Part shown: one piece after another, positions 1 through 8,446 of the stretch
Numbering within the stretch: the stretch's first letter is position 1
Layout of the letters: each line of letters opens with the position of its first letter
Assembly: GCF_902506375.1 (NCBI RefSeq)
Contig: NZ_LR733284.1
Span: forward strand, 1,848,059 to 1,912,058
DNA from: Microbacterium sp. 8M
GTDB taxonomy: Bacteria > Actinomycetota > Actinomycetes > Actinomycetales > Microbacteriaceae
Direction of reading: 5' to 3'
Length of the DNA stretch: 64,000 nucleotides
Notes under the pieces: generated by a model
Seen by the model: only the letters and a program-made list of their open reading frames with translations
What the model was told of the DNA's origin: nothing
Database searches by the model: none
Translations under genes and position numbers: made by a program

Positions 1-552
1 ACCACCAAGGGGATGGACGGCGTCGGGCTCATCACCGTCAACACGTTCGGCGCGGCGGCGGCGGGCATCCTGGGCTGGATCCTCGTCGAGCGGATCCGCG
101 GCGGGAAGGCGACCTCCATCGGGGCCGCCAGCGGCGCCGTGGCGGGCCTCGTGGCGATCACGCCCGCCTGCGCGAACCTCACCCCCGGCTGGGCCCTGCT
201 GCTCGGCGCGGTGACGGGCGCGGTGTGCGCGCTGGCCGTCGAGCTCAAGTTCCACCTCGGCTTCGACGACTCGCTCGACGTCGTGGGCCTGCACCTGGTC
301 GGCGGTTTCATCGGCACGATCTACCTCGGCTTCTTCGCCACCGGGCAGGGCCTGTTCACGGGTGGCGACCTCCGCCTGCTCGTGGTGCAGGTGCTGGCCT
401 CGGGCGGCGTGCTGATCTACTCCTTCGTCGTGGCGCTGATCATCGGGCTCGCCATCGACAAGACCATCGGCTTCCGGGTGACCAGCGAGGACGAGATCGC
501 CGGTGTCGACCTGGTCGTGCACGGCGAGGAGGGCTACGCGCTCACCTCCTGA
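1..552 (+). CDS. amt: Ammonium transporter, C-terminal part (5' end outside window)
   Basis: This is the last 183 codons of an Amt/MEP/Rh family channel, which conducts ammonium/ammonia across the cytoplasmic membrane. The visible part has five or more hydrophobic Gly/Ala-rich helices. It includes the family's late segments with VGLHLVGGFIGT (the pore His of the HxGG-type motif) and a GLAIDKTIGFRV stretch leading into the cytoplasmic tail that ends about 25 residues later. The reading frame is open from base 1, so the start lies upstream. Amt genes are often followed by glnB/glnD, but here the next gene is a MazF-like gene 40 nt downstream, so no PII linkage is visible in the window. The family call is secure. 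Confidence 0.93.
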   Translation, partial: TTKGMDGVGLITVNTFGAAAAGILGWILVERIRGGKATSIGAASGAVAGLVAITPACANLTPGWALLLGAVTGAVCALAVELKFHLGFDDSLDVVGLHLVGGFIGTIYLGFFATGQGLFTGGDLRLLVVQVLASGGVLIYSFVVALIIGLAIDKTIGFRVTSEDEIAGVDLVVHGEEGYALTS

Positions 553-579
553 GCCCGCGAGATGCGCGTTCGGCGCGGA

Positions 580-585
580 TAGGGT
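580..585 (+). promoter_or_regulatory. -10 box of a leaderless promoter (MazF-like gene)
   Basis: TAGGGT is followed by exactly 6 nt and then the GTG start at 592. This spacing puts transcription start at the start codon, which fits the absence of a Shine-Dalgarno sequence. No clear -35 box is seen. Confidence 0.55.
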
Positions 586-591
586 GTCGCT

Positions 592-1167
592 GTGACCACC
601 ACTGGCAACGGCATCCTGTCCGCGCTCGCGAATGCCGCGGCGGCGTTCGTCCGCTCCCTCGCGAGCGGCTCTCGCCGGGACGCTGCCGCGCCTCGGTCGG
701 AGCCCCGCGGGGCTGGCGGCGCCGGCACCGCGGTCCTCGAGCCCGCACGCGGCGGCGCCACCGAGACCGTCGAGCTCGATCCCCACTCGGTGCGCGGACT
801 GCGCGTCCGTTACGCACCGCACCGCGATGGTGCTCCGGACGGCGGGGAGATCGTGTGGACCTGGGTGCCGTACGCGGAGCGCGACGGCCGCGGCAAGGAC
901 CGTCCGGTGCTGGTGATCGCGACGCAGTCCGCCGACCGGGTGTACGCGGTGAAGCTCACCAGCAAGTCGCACGACGGCGATCGCGACTTCCTGTCACTCG
1001 GATCCGGTCCGTGGGACGGTCAGGGCCGCGAGAGCTGGGTCGACATCGACCAGCTCTACAGCGTGCACGTGGCCGGAGTGCGCCGCGAGGCGGCGGCCCT
1101 CGATCGATACCGCTTTGAGAGCGTCGCCGGGGTGCTGGAGCGGCGGTTCGGCTGGACGAAGGGCTGA
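592..1167 (+). CDS. MazF/PemK-family toxin-like protein, orphan
   Basis: This is a 191-residue protein. An N-terminal region of about 80 residues is low-complexity, Ala/Arg-rich and probably disordered. A C-terminal domain of about 110 residues resembles the PemK/MazF fold, the group of small mRNA-cleaving endoribonucleases. The clearest match is the strand-turn motif GKDRPVLVIATQ near residue 103, followed by VYAVKLTSKSHD. In that family the RPVLV strand carries the RNA-binding Arg. The start is GTG at 592, supported by a TANNNT box 6 nt upstream. No antitoxin-sized gene lies on either side, so it does not look like a classical toxin-antitoxin pair. It may be a housekeeping MazF-fold protein. 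Family assignment is moderately sure; toxin function is unproven. Confidence 0.65.
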   Translation: MTTTGNGILSALANAAAAFVRSLASGSRRDAAAPRSEPRGAGGAGTAVLEPARGGATETVELDPHSVRGLRVRYAPHRDGAPDGGEIVWTWVPYAERDGRGKDRPVLVIATQSADRVYAVKLTSKSHDGDRDFLSLGSGPWDGQGRESWVDIDQLYSVHVAGVRREAAALDRYRFESVAGVLERRFGWTKG

Positions 1168-1206
1168 GCGCGCGCCGCCGACCCGTCGTGCACTGGAGGC
1201 GTCCGC

Positions 1207-1776
1207 TCAAGACGAGGCGTGCGGCGTCGCCTCCGTCCTCCGAGCGAAGGCGGGCCCGGCGAGGAACCAGATCACCACGACCACGCCGAGGGTGATCATC
1301 TGCGCCCACAGCGGATTCGCGCCCGCCTCCTCGAGCGTGCGCGGGATCGGATCCCGCCGGACGGCGAGCGCCAAGACCGCGAGGATCACGGAGGCGATCA
1401 CGGCCGCGAGAACCACGCGCAGCCACTCGGTCCACAGGGCGCGCACCTGGGCTGCGCTGCCCTTGGCCGGCTTCGGAGGTCGCGCGGCCCCGGCGAAGCG
1501 ATGCGCGAACGCCGCGTCCGCCCAGCGGATCAGGGGATGGCCGAACGCGATCGTGAAGCCGAGATAGGAGGCGGCGAGCGCATGGGATGCGGTGGGGGCC
1601 GACCCGCCGGCGAGGTCGATGACCACGAGGGCGAGCAGCGCGAGATCGATGACCGGCAGCGACCACAGCAGGACGGTGCTGAGCGTGCGCTGTCGGAGCA
1701 GATAGCGCGCGACCAAGGCCAGGCCGAGCGCGATCCAGAAGCCGGCTTCCGCGCCCGCGATTCCTGCGATGATCAT
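1207..1776 (-). CDS. Polytopic membrane protein co-transcribed with tetR
   Basis: This 189-residue protein has about five predicted membrane segments, near residues 8-25, 36-58, 66-84, 124-150 and 162-182. Between segments 3 and 4 lies a basic, Pro/Lys-rich cytoplasmic loop. I do not recognise a named family or any catalytic motif. Its ATG overlaps the stop codon of the upstream tetR gene by 4 nt (ATGA), so the two are almost certainly translationally coupled and regulated together. By analogy with other TetR-membrane protein pairs it may be a transporter-like or stress protein whose expression responds to a small ligand of the repressor, but nothing in the sequence names that ligand. Only 36 bp separate its stop from the convergent MazF-like gene end. 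Confidence 0.75.
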   Translation of the reverse strand: MIIAGIAGAEAGFWIALGLALVARYLLRQRTLSTVLLWSLPVIDLALLALVVIDLAGGSAPTASHALAASYLGFTIAFGHPLIRWADAAFAHRFAGAARPPKPAKGSAAQVRALWTEWLRVVLAAVIASVILAVLALAVRRDPIPRTLEEAGANPLWAQMITLGVVVVIWFLAGPAFARRTEATPHASS

Positions 1777-2387
1777 TGCTTCTCGTCCTCCTCGTGGTGT
1801 GGTGCGAGGTCTTCCAGCCACCCCCGGATGGAGTGGCGTGCCGCTTCGCGGGAGTTCAGCTCCGGGGCGACGATCAGCTGCAGCGTCAGGCCGTCCACGA
1901 AGGCGTGCAACCGCATCGCCTCCTGTCCGAGATCCAGCTCGGCGCGGATCATGCCGAGGGCGTGCAGGTCGGCGAGCACGCGGCCGATCAGATCCCGCAC
2001 GGCCCTGACGCTCTCCCAGGCGACCGTCCGCAGCGATGCGTCGGTGCGCGATCGGTGGAGGAACTCCAGATAGGCCGCGAACTCCGCGTGGGTGCGGTCG
2101 GTGACCGGCAGGAGCTCGGTGAGCATCGCCACGACGCGGGAACGTGCGTCGGAAACCTCGGCGGCGGCCCCGATCCGCGCCGCGACCGTCTCCACGAGCG
2201 CGGTCATCGCGAAGTTGAGCAGCTCGCTCTGCGACGGGAAGAAGTGCCGCACCGACCCGGCGGCGAGTCCTGCCTCGGCTGCCACGGCCCGCACGGAGAC
2301 GGCGGGGAGACCGTCTCGGAGGATGATGCGCCATGTCGCTTCGGCAAGCAGCCTGCGGCGCTGCGCGGCGTCGATCCTGTTGACCAT
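1773..2387 (-). CDS. TetR/AcrR-family transcriptional regulator
   Basis: This 204-residue one-component repressor has an N-terminal helix-turn-helix around residues 10-55 (the VRAVAAEAGLAAGSVRHFF recognition region) and a divergent C-terminal ligand-binding/dimerisation domain. The ATG at 2387 lies 6 nt from a TAGTTT -10 box on the same strand, so the mRNA is probably leaderless. That -10 box lies inside a 24-bp near-perfect inverted repeat (2394-2417), the obvious operator, so the protein should repress its own operon. The downstream membrane protein gene overlaps it by 4 nt. The divergent pta start is 84 bp away and could also be influenced. The ligand is unknown. Confidence 0.88.
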   Translation of the reverse strand: MVNRIDAAQRRRLLAEATWRIILRDGLPAVSVRAVAAEAGLAAGSVRHFFPSQSELLNFAMTALVETVAARIGAAAEVSDARSRVVAMLTELLPVTDRTHAEFAAYLEFLHRSRTDASLRTVAWESVRAVRDLIGRVLADLHALGMIRAELDLGQEAMRLHAFVDGLTLQLIVAPELNSREAARHSIRGWLEDLAPHHEEDEKQ

Positions 2388-2393
2388 GGTCCG

Positions 2394-2417
2394 AAACTAG
2401 CACAGCTGTGCCAGTTT
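2394..2417. promoter_or_regulatory. TetR operator overlapping the tetR -10 box
   Basis: A 24-bp inverted repeat has arms AAACT and AGTTT flanking the perfect 12-bp palindrome GCACAGCTGTGC, with only one mismatched pair (2399/2412). On the minus strand the first six bases read TAGTTT, placed 6 nt before the tetR ATG, so bound repressor would cover the -10 and spacer. Size and symmetry fit a TetR dimer or dimer pair. Confidence 0.7.
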
Positions 2418-2458
2418 GGGAGAGCCGGATCGATGCACCCGAGCACCCGCCCGGCCCG

Positions 2459-2464
2459 TAGGCT
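2459..2464 (+). promoter_or_regulatory. -10 box of a leaderless promoter (pta)
   Basis: TAGGCT is followed by 6 nt and the GTG start of pta at 2471. No Shine-Dalgarno sequence is visible upstream, which supports this GTG as both transcription and translation start. Confidence 0.55.
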
Positions 2465-2470
2465 GAGCCC

Positions 2471-4606
2471 GTGGCGAAGAGCATCCTCATCACGTCCATC
2501 GAAGGCCATTCCGGCAAGTCGCTGATCGCGCTGGGAGTGATCGATGCACTGAGCCGGGCGACCGCACGGGTCGGGGTGTTCCGACCCGTCACGCGGTCCA
2601 GCGACGGCACGGACGACGTGCTCGAGATGCTGCTCTCGCGCACCCGTATCGGACTGTCCGCACAGGAGTGCATCGGCGTCGGCTACGACGAGCTCCACGC
2701 GGATCCCGACGCGGCGCTCGCGCGGATCCTGGAGCGGTTCCACGCCGTGGAGGCGCAGTGCGACGCCGTGGTGATCCTCGGCAGCGACTACACCGACGTG
2801 GCCGGGCCCGCCGAGCTCGGGGTCAACGCGCGGATCGCCGCGAACCTGGGCGCGACCGTCCTGCTCGTGCTGGGCGGCCGCGACACCGCCGGGCACGGCG
2901 AACGGCTCGGGGCGACGGAGGCGCGCACGGCGGCGCAGCTCGGGCAGCTCGCCCGGCTCGGGGTCGCCGAGCTCGCTCAGGAGCGGGCGGTGCTCTCGGC
3001 GATCATCGTGAACAGGGCCGACCCGGAGCGCGGGGACGAGATCCGTGCGGCCGTCGCGGCGGCGCTCGACGACCGCGCGGGTAGCGCCTCCGCCGCCGTG
3101 CCCGTGTGGGTGATCCCTGAGGACCCGCCCCTCGTCGCGCCGTCCGTGCGCGGCGTGCTGGAGGCGCTCGGCGGGCGGATGCTGCGCGGCGACGAGGAAC
3201 TGCTCGACCGCGAGGTGCTGGACGTGGTCATCGCCGGCATGTCGATGGTGAACGTGCTGCCGCGGCTCATCGAGTCGGCGGTGGTGGTCATCCCCGCCGA
3301 TCGCGAGGAGGTGCTGCTGGCGACCCTTCTCGCCCAGGCCGCCGGCACCTTCCCGTCGATCGCCGCGATCGTGCTGAACGGGCCGTTCGCGCTCCCGGAG
3401 CCGATCGAGCGGCTCCTCGACGGTCTGGGGCCGCGCGTCCCGATCATCGCCACGGATCACGGCACCTACGAGACCACCGTGCGGGTCATGAACGCGCCAG
3501 GGCGCCTCTCCGTCGACGCCCCGCACCGCGTGGGGCGCGCACTGGCGCTGTTCGAGCAGCACGTCGATGTGCCCGCGCTCATCGCCCTGCTCGGCGTCGC
3601 GCGATCCGACGTGGTGACGCCGCTGATGTTCCAGTACGAGTTGTTCGACCGGGCGCGCATCCAGCGCCGCACGATCGTGCTGCCCGAGGGGGACGATGAT
3701 CGCGTGCTGCGCGCCGCGGGTGCGGTGCTGAGCGGCGGCATCGCCGATCTCGTCATCCTCGGCGACGAGACGGCCGTCCGCGCACGGGCACGCGAACTCG
3801 GGGTGGACCTCGACGCCGCCCGCATCGTCTCGCCGACGGATCCCGAGCTCGTGCCGCGGTTCGCCGCGGAGTACGCGCGCCTGCGCGCACACAAGGGCGT
3901 CACTCTCGCCCAGGCTGCCGACACCGTCACCGACGTCTCCTACTTCGGGACGATGATGGTGCACCTCGGGCTCGCCGACGGCATGGTCTCGGGCGCCGCG
4001 CACACCACCGCGCACACGATCCGGCCCGCCTTCGAGGTCATCAAGACCCGCCCCGGCGTCTCCGTGGTGTCCTCGGTGTTCCTGATGGCTCTCGCCGATC
4101 GCGTGCTCGTCTACGGCGACTGCGCGGTGATCCCCGACCCCACGAGCGAGCAGCTCGCCGACATCGCGATCTCCTCGGCCGCCACGGCGCGGGCGTTCGG
4201 GATCGAGCCGCGCGTGGCGATGCTGTCGTACTCGACCGGCGACTCGGGTGCGGGCGCCGAGGTCGAGAAGGTGCGGGCGGCGACGGAGCTGGTGCGCACC
4301 CGGGCGCCGGAGCTGCCGGTGGAGGGACCGATCCAGTACGACGCCGCGGCGGATGCAGCGGTCGCGCGGGCGAAGCTGCCCGGGTCGTCTGTGGCCGGCC
4401 GGGCCACGGTGTTCGTCTTCCCCGATCTGAACACCGGCAACAACACCTACAAGGCGGTGCAGCGCTCGGCCGGAGCGGTCGCCATGGGCCCGGTGCTGCA
4501 GGGCCTGAACAAGCCGATCAACGACCTCTCCCGCGGGGCGCTCGTCGAGGACATCGTCAACACGATCGCGATCACCGCGATCCAGGCGCAGGAGGAGCGC
4601 GCATGA
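2471..4606 (+). CDS. pta: Phosphate acetyltransferase, long form
   Basis: Pta converts acetyl-CoA and phosphate to acetyl phosphate and CoA in the cytoplasm. With acetate kinase it forms the reversible acetate/ATP pathway. At 711 residues it is the long, multidomain type. An N-terminal BioD-like P-loop domain has EGHSGKS at residues 11-17. A DRTGG-type regulatory domain follows at about 210-325. The catalytic PTA/PTB domain runs from about 386 (after FQYELFDRA) to the end, including the region around SGAAHTTAHTIRPAF. The GTG start is set by the -10 box 6 nt upstream. The stop overlaps the ackA ATG by 4 nt, so the two genes form a coupled operon. The identification is very secure. Confidence 0.97.
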   Translation: MAKSILITSIEGHSGKSLIALGVIDALSRATARVGVFRPVTRSSDGTDDVLEMLLSRTRIGLSAQECIGVGYDELHADPDAALARILERFHAVEAQCDAVVILGSDYTDVAGPAELGVNARIAANLGATVLLVLGGRDTAGHGERLGATEARTAAQLGQLARLGVAELAQERAVLSAIIVNRADPERGDEIRAAVAAALDDRAGSASAAVPVWVIPEDPPLVAPSVRGVLEALGGRMLRGDEELLDREVLDVVIAGMSMVNVLPRLIESAVVVIPADREEVLLATLLAQAAGTFPSIAAIVLNGPFALPEPIERLLDGLGPRVPIIATDHGTYETTVRVMNAPGRLSVDAPHRVGRALALFEQHVDVPALIALLGVARSDVVTPLMFQYELFDRARIQRRTIVLPEGDDDRVLRAAGAVLSGGIADLVILGDETAVRARARELGVDLDAARIVSPTDPELVPRFAAEYARLRAHKGVTLAQAADTVTDVSYFGTMMVHLGLADGMVSGAAHTTAHTIRPAFEVIKTRPGVSVVSSVFLMALADRVLVYGDCAVIPDPTSEQLADIAISSAATARAFGIEPRVAMLSYSTGDSGAGAEVEKVRAATELVRTRAPELPVEGPIQYDAAADAAVARAKLPGSSVAGRATVFVFPDLNTGNNTYKAVQRSAGAVAMGPVLQGLNKPINDLSRGALVEDIVNTIAITAIQAQEERA

Positions 4607-5793
4607 GCGTCGTGCTGGTGATCAACAGCGGATCCTCGTCGTTCAAGTACCAGCTCGTCGACACGGACTCGGGGTCCGCGCTGTCGTCGGGTCTCGTCGA
4701 GCGCATCGGCCAGGACGAGGGGCGGGCGGTGCACGTCGACGCGTCGGGCGCGGAGAGCGAGCGGACGCTGCCGATCCCGGACCACACCGCGGGGTTCCAG
4801 GTGATGCTGGACGCCTTCGACGCCCACGGTCCGTCGCTCGCGGAGGTGCCGCCCGTCGCTGTCGGGCACCGCGTGGTCCACGGCGGTGCGCGCTTCTTCG
4901 CGCCGACGGTGGTCACGCCGCAGGTGGAGACCGACATCGAGGAGCTCTCCGCGCTCGCCCCGCTGCACAATCCGGGCGCGCTGCAGGGGATCCGGGCCGC
5001 CGAGCGCGCGTTCCCGGACGTGCCGCACGTGGCGGTGTTCGACACCGCGTTCCATCAGACGCTCGCCCCGGCCGCATACACCTATGCGATCGACCGCGAC
5101 CTCGCCGCGACCCATCGGATCCGCCGGTACGGGTTCCACGGAACCTCGCACAAATACGTGTCCGAGACCGCGGCGGCGTTCGTGGGCGGCGAGCGCGAGG
5201 ATCTGCGCCAGCTCGTGTTCCACCTCGGCAACGGCGCCTCGGTGACAGCCGTCCGCGGTGGGCGTTCGGTCGAGACGTCGATGGGCATGACGCCGCTGGA
5301 GGGCCTCGTCATGGGGACGCGGTCGGGCGACATCGACCCGGCGGTGCTGTTCGCCCTCGCTCGGCGCGCCGGACTCACGATCGCGGAACTGGATGAGCTG
5401 CTGAACACCCGCAGCGGCCTGAAGGGGCTGGCCGGCGTCTCCGACATGCGGGACGTGCTCGCCCGGGCCGCGGCGGGGGATGAGGCCGCCGAACTCGCGT
5501 TCGCGGTGTACATCCACCGCCTGCGCGGCTACGCCGGGGCGTACATCGCCCAGCTCGGCGGCGTCGATGTGATCTCGTTCACCGCGGGGGTGGGCGAGAA
5601 CAACGCCCTGGTCCGCCGGGAGGCGATGGCGACGCTCGGGTTCGCCGGTGTCGAGATCGACGCGCAGCGCAATGAGGCTCCTGAGCGGGGGATCCGGGTG
5701 ATCTCGAGCGATTCCTCACGCGTCACGGTGCTGGTCGTGCCGACCAACGAGGAGCTGGAGATCGCGAGGCAGACCGCGGAGATCCTGGGCTGA
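4603..5793 (+). CDS. ackA: Acetate kinase
   Basis: AckA transfers phosphate between acetyl phosphate and ADP to give acetate and ATP. It is a member of the ASKHA (actin-like ATPase) superfamily. The 396-residue length is normal. Visible signatures are the N-terminal NSGSSSFKY phosphate loop (residues 8-16), GHRVVHGG near residue 88 with the substrate-binding Arg/His, FDTAFHQT near 146 with the catalytic Asp, and HLGNGAS near 207 (adenosine/phosphate region). It starts on an ATG overlapping the pta stop (ATGA), ensuring matched expression of the two enzymes. The gene ends 17 bp before the stop of the convergent helicase gene. Confidence 0.97.
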   Translation: MSVVLVINSGSSSFKYQLVDTDSGSALSSGLVERIGQDEGRAVHVDASGAESERTLPIPDHTAGFQVMLDAFDAHGPSLAEVPPVAVGHRVVHGGARFFAPTVVTPQVETDIEELSALAPLHNPGALQGIRAAERAFPDVPHVAVFDTAFHQTLAPAAYTYAIDRDLAATHRIRRYGFHGTSHKYVSETAAAFVGGEREDLRQLVFHLGNGASVTAVRGGRSVETSMGMTPLEGLVMGTRSGDIDPAVLFALARRAGLTIAELDELLNTRSGLKGLAGVSDMRDVLARAAAGDEAAELAFAVYIHRLRGYAGAYIAQLGGVDVISFTAGVGENNALVRREAMATLGFAGVEIDAQRNEAPERGIRVISSDSSRVTVLVVPTNEELEIARQTAEILG

Positions 5794-5810
5794 GTGCGGC
5801 CCGCGGGATG

Positions 5811-7811
5811 TCACGCGAACAGCGCGTCGAGGTCGTCCATGCGCACGCGCGGGCCGGGAGGAGCCGCCGTGGGCGCCGAGGACGAGGGTCTGGTGTCGAC
5901 GGCGGTGAGGCACGATCGCGCGGCGCCCGTCAGGAACCTGCTCGGTTTCGCCTGCACGTGACGCGCCGTGAACGCGGTCGGGTGCGTGGGAAGCGCGAGG
6001 GGCGCGTAGATGCTCAAGGTGTCGCGGGCTCTGGTGAGTGCGACGTAGAACAGGCGCCGCTCCTCCTCGAGGCCCGCCCGTGAGGTGAGCGCCATGTCGG
6101 AGGGCATGGCGCCGTCGGTGGCGCGCAGGAGGTGGACGGCAGACCATTCCAGCCCCTTGGCCGAATGGATGGTCGACAGCGTCAGCCAGTCCTCATCGAG
6201 ATGCGGCTGCGCCGCCCAGTCGCCGGCGACCGTGACGGGATCGATGGCCTGCTCGCCGACGAACGCGCGGAGGTCGCTGTGCCGGCCGGCGGCCTCGGCG
6301 ACCGCGGCCACGTCGGCCGCGCGACGCTGCCAGTCGGGGTAGTGCTGCTCGAGCAGCGCTGCGACGGCGTCGTGACAGGCCTGGGTCACCTCGGACACGG
6401 GGGAGTCGCCGTCCACGACGCCGAGGAGCGACAGCGTGGTCGCGAGCCCCACTCGCGCCGTCGCCGGCGCGGCGGCGATCGCCTCCGGCCCTCCCGCGAT
6501 GCCCTGATCGGCGAGCACACCGGACAGGCGACGGGCGCTGACCTTGCCGAGGCCGCGGTGGCGCGTCAGCAGGCGGTACCACGCGATCTCGTCGTGCGGA
6601 TTGAGCACGACCCGGAACGCTGCCAGCAGGTCCCGCACGTGCGCGGTCTCGAGGTAGCCGATGCCGCCGAACTTCATGAACGGGATGTCTCGCACCGTGA
6701 GCTCGACCTCGAGCAGGGCGCTGTGGGATCCGGTGCGCATCAGCACCGCCTGCTCCCGCAACGGCAGCCCGTCGGCGTGAGCGGCCAGGATCCGATCGGC
6801 GACGGCACGCGCCTCATCGTCCGCGTTCTCGCAGCTCACCAGCTCCGGGCGTGCGGCGGGGCCCGAGCGGTCGGCGACGAGGCGGATCGGGAAATCCTGC
6901 GGCCGAGCCGCGTTCGCCAGATCGAGGATCGGCTGCGTGGAGCGGAAGTTGCGCTCGAGAGGAACGAGTTCGGCGTGGGGGAGACGGTCGAGCACCTCCT
7001 GGAGCTGGCCGGCGCCGGCGCCGCGGAAGCCGTAGATCGCCTGTGCATCATCGCCGACCACGGTCAGACCGCGACCGTCGGGGCAGAGCCCCTGAACGAT
7101 GTCCGCCTGCACGCGGTTGACATCCTGGTACTCGTCCACGAGCACCCAGTCCCAGCGTGCCCTGAGGCGCGCGCCGACGTCGGGATCGCGGACGAGCGCG
7201 CGCCAGGCGAGCAGGAGATCGTCGAGGTCGAGCAGACCGCGTGCCCGCTTGCGCTGAGCATAGGCGCGCAGCAGCGCCATGATCTGGTCGGCCTGGCCGA
7301 GCGCCCACGGGAACTGCTCGGAGATGACCTCGCGGCCGGGGCGTTCCAGGCTCATCGCTCGCGAGGCGATGTCGGCGATCGCCCGGCTCGTCGGCATCCG
7401 GCGATCCGTGCCGTCCAGGCCGTGCTCGCTGCGGAGCAGGTCGATCAGGTCGATGATGTCATCGGGCGCGAGCACGCTGACATCGGCCAGCCCCAGATGC
7501 TGCGCATACTCGGCCACCACGCGATGCGCCACGGCGTGGAAGGTCCCGCCTGCGATCCGCTGCGCGACTCCGGTGTCGCCGACCATCGCCGCCGCTCGGG
7601 AGGTCATGGCGGCAGCGGCGCGTCGGGTGAAGGTGAGCAGCAGGATTCGCTCTGGCGCGACGCCGGCGTCGATCAGCCGAGCCACGCGACTGGTGAGCAC
7701 GCGTGTCTTCCCTGTGCCGGCGCCCGTGGCGACGACGAGCGGACCCTCGCCGTGCTCGACGGCTCGTCGCTGGGCCTCGTCCAACTCTTCGACCAGCTCT
7801 GCGGTGCTCAT
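5811..7811 (-). CDS. UvrD/PcrA-like superfamily 1A DNA helicase
   Basis: This 666-residue ATP-dependent 3'-5' DNA helicase has the full SF1A motif set. Walker A is ATGAGTGKT (residues 28-36). Motif II is VLVDEYQDVN. The motif III-like stretch is VVGDDAQAIYGFRG. A Q-motif-like DEAQRRAV precedes Walker A, and late motifs TIHSAKGLEW and FYVALTRARDTL are present. The C-terminus is short (MDDLDALFA), without the HRDC domain found in some actinobacterial UvrD2 proteins. I chose the ATG at 7811 because TACCGT lies 7 nt upstream on this strand. An in-frame ATG at 7841 would add ten residues and cannot be excluded. The likely role is repair or replication-fork processing. It is convergent with ackA. 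Confidence 0.9.
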   Translation of the reverse strand: MSTAELVEELDEAQRRAVEHGEGPLVVATGAGTGKTRVLTSRVARLIDAGVAPERILLLTFTRRAAAAMTSRAAAMVGDTGVAQRIAGGTFHAVAHRVVAEYAQHLGLADVSVLAPDDIIDLIDLLRSEHGLDGTDRRMPTSRAIADIASRAMSLERPGREVISEQFPWALGQADQIMALLRAYAQRKRARGLLDLDDLLLAWRALVRDPDVGARLRARWDWVLVDEYQDVNRVQADIVQGLCPDGRGLTVVGDDAQAIYGFRGAGAGQLQEVLDRLPHAELVPLERNFRSTQPILDLANAARPQDFPIRLVADRSGPAARPELVSCENADDEARAVADRILAAHADGLPLREQAVLMRTGSHSALLEVELTVRDIPFMKFGGIGYLETAHVRDLLAAFRVVLNPHDEIAWYRLLTRHRGLGKVSARRLSGVLADQGIAGGPEAIAAAPATARVGLATTLSLLGVVDGDSPVSEVTQACHDAVAALLEQHYPDWQRRAADVAAVAEAAGRHSDLRAFVGEQAIDPVTVAGDWAAQPHLDEDWLTLSTIHSAKGLEWSAVHLLRATDGAMPSDMALTSRAGLEEERRLFYVALTRARDTLSIYAPLALPTHPTAFTARHVQAKPSRFLTGAARSCLTAVDTRPSSSAPTAAPPGPRVRMDDLDALFA

Positions 7812-7909
7812 GCGGGTGACGGTATCCGTGCCCGCCGACATCGGGCCTCGACACGAGCACGCGCCACGCCCGGCGGACGGCGTGGTCGGAGGGGGAGCGC
7901 CGCATCGGG

Positions 7910-7915
7910 TATGCT
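7910..7915 (+). promoter_or_regulatory. -10 box for tRNA-Val(CAC)
   Basis: TATGCT lies 34 nt before the mature 5' end of the tRNA, a usual distance for a short precursor. No good -35 box is seen. Confidence 0.45.
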
Positions 7916-7949
7916 CTTTACCTGTGCCTCAGGGCACGCAAACCCGCAA

Positions 7950-8022
7950 GGGCGATTGGCGCAGTTGGTAGCGCGCTTCCTTCACACGGAAGAGGTCGTC
8001 GGTTCGAGTCCGGCATCGCCCA
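7950..8022 (+). tRNA. tRNA-Val (anticodon CAC)
   Basis: A 73-nt cloverleaf has acceptor stem GGGCGAT/ATCGCCC, a GCGC/GCGC D-arm, anticodon stem CTTCC/GGAAG with loop TTCACAC (anticodon CAC, reading GUG) and a T-arm with TTCGAGT. CCA is encoded at 8023-8025. Confidence 0.96.
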
Positions 8023-8256
8023 CCACATCTTCTTCTCCGTCGTGGCGGCGTCGTCGTCTGTGCTGACGCCGGTGCGAGCCGAGGTGGCCACCGCCCGAGC
8101 GAGTCGTCGCAGCCGCCGGTGCGATCGCCGACCAGGCTCGGTCCTGGATGCCCGAACGGGTGCGCGTGTGGCGCAGGGGCGGCGTAGCGCGGCGGCGCCG
8201 GATCGCAGGAGAGTCCCCGCGTGTGAGGCTGGACACGCCCGAGAACGGGTCCCGGT

Positions 8257-8285
8257 TTGGCACATGCCGGATCCTCGGCTAATGT
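8257..8285 (+). promoter_or_regulatory. Sigma70-type promoter for tRNA-Gly
   Basis: TTGGCA (8257-8262) and TAATGT (8280-8285) are separated by exactly 17 nt. This is one of the best -35/-10 pairs in the window. It lies 38 nt before the tRNA. The rest of the 297-nt spacer between tRNA-Val and tRNA-Gly shows no gene or other signal. Confidence 0.65.
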
Positions 8286-8322
8286 ATTTCAAGTGCCCGG
8301 GACACCGGGGAAAACACAAAAC

Positions 8323-8395
8323 GCGGATGTAGCGCAGTTGGTAGCGCATCACCTTGCCAAGGTGAGGGTCGCGAGTTCGAGTCTCGTCATCCGCT
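8323..8395 (+). tRNA. tRNA-Gly (anticodon GCC)
   Basis: A 73-nt cloverleaf has acceptor GCGGATG/CATCCGC, anticodon stem TCACC/GGTGA around TTGCCAA (anticodon GCC, reading GGC/GGU) and T-loop TTCGAGT. The discriminator base is T and CCA is encoded at 8396-8398. Confidence 0.96.
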
Positions 8396-8403
8396 CCAGT
8401 GCA

Positions 8404-8424
8404 GGAGCCCCTTCGGGGGCTTCG
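8404..8424 (+). terminator. Hairpin after tRNA-Gly
   Basis: A six-bp stem AGCCCC/GGGGCT around the stable TTCG tetraloop lies 8 nt past the tRNA-Gly CCA. Only a weak T run follows, so it may act in processing as well as termination. Confidence 0.5.
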
Positions 8425-8446
8425 GCATGTGGGTTCGAATCCACAT

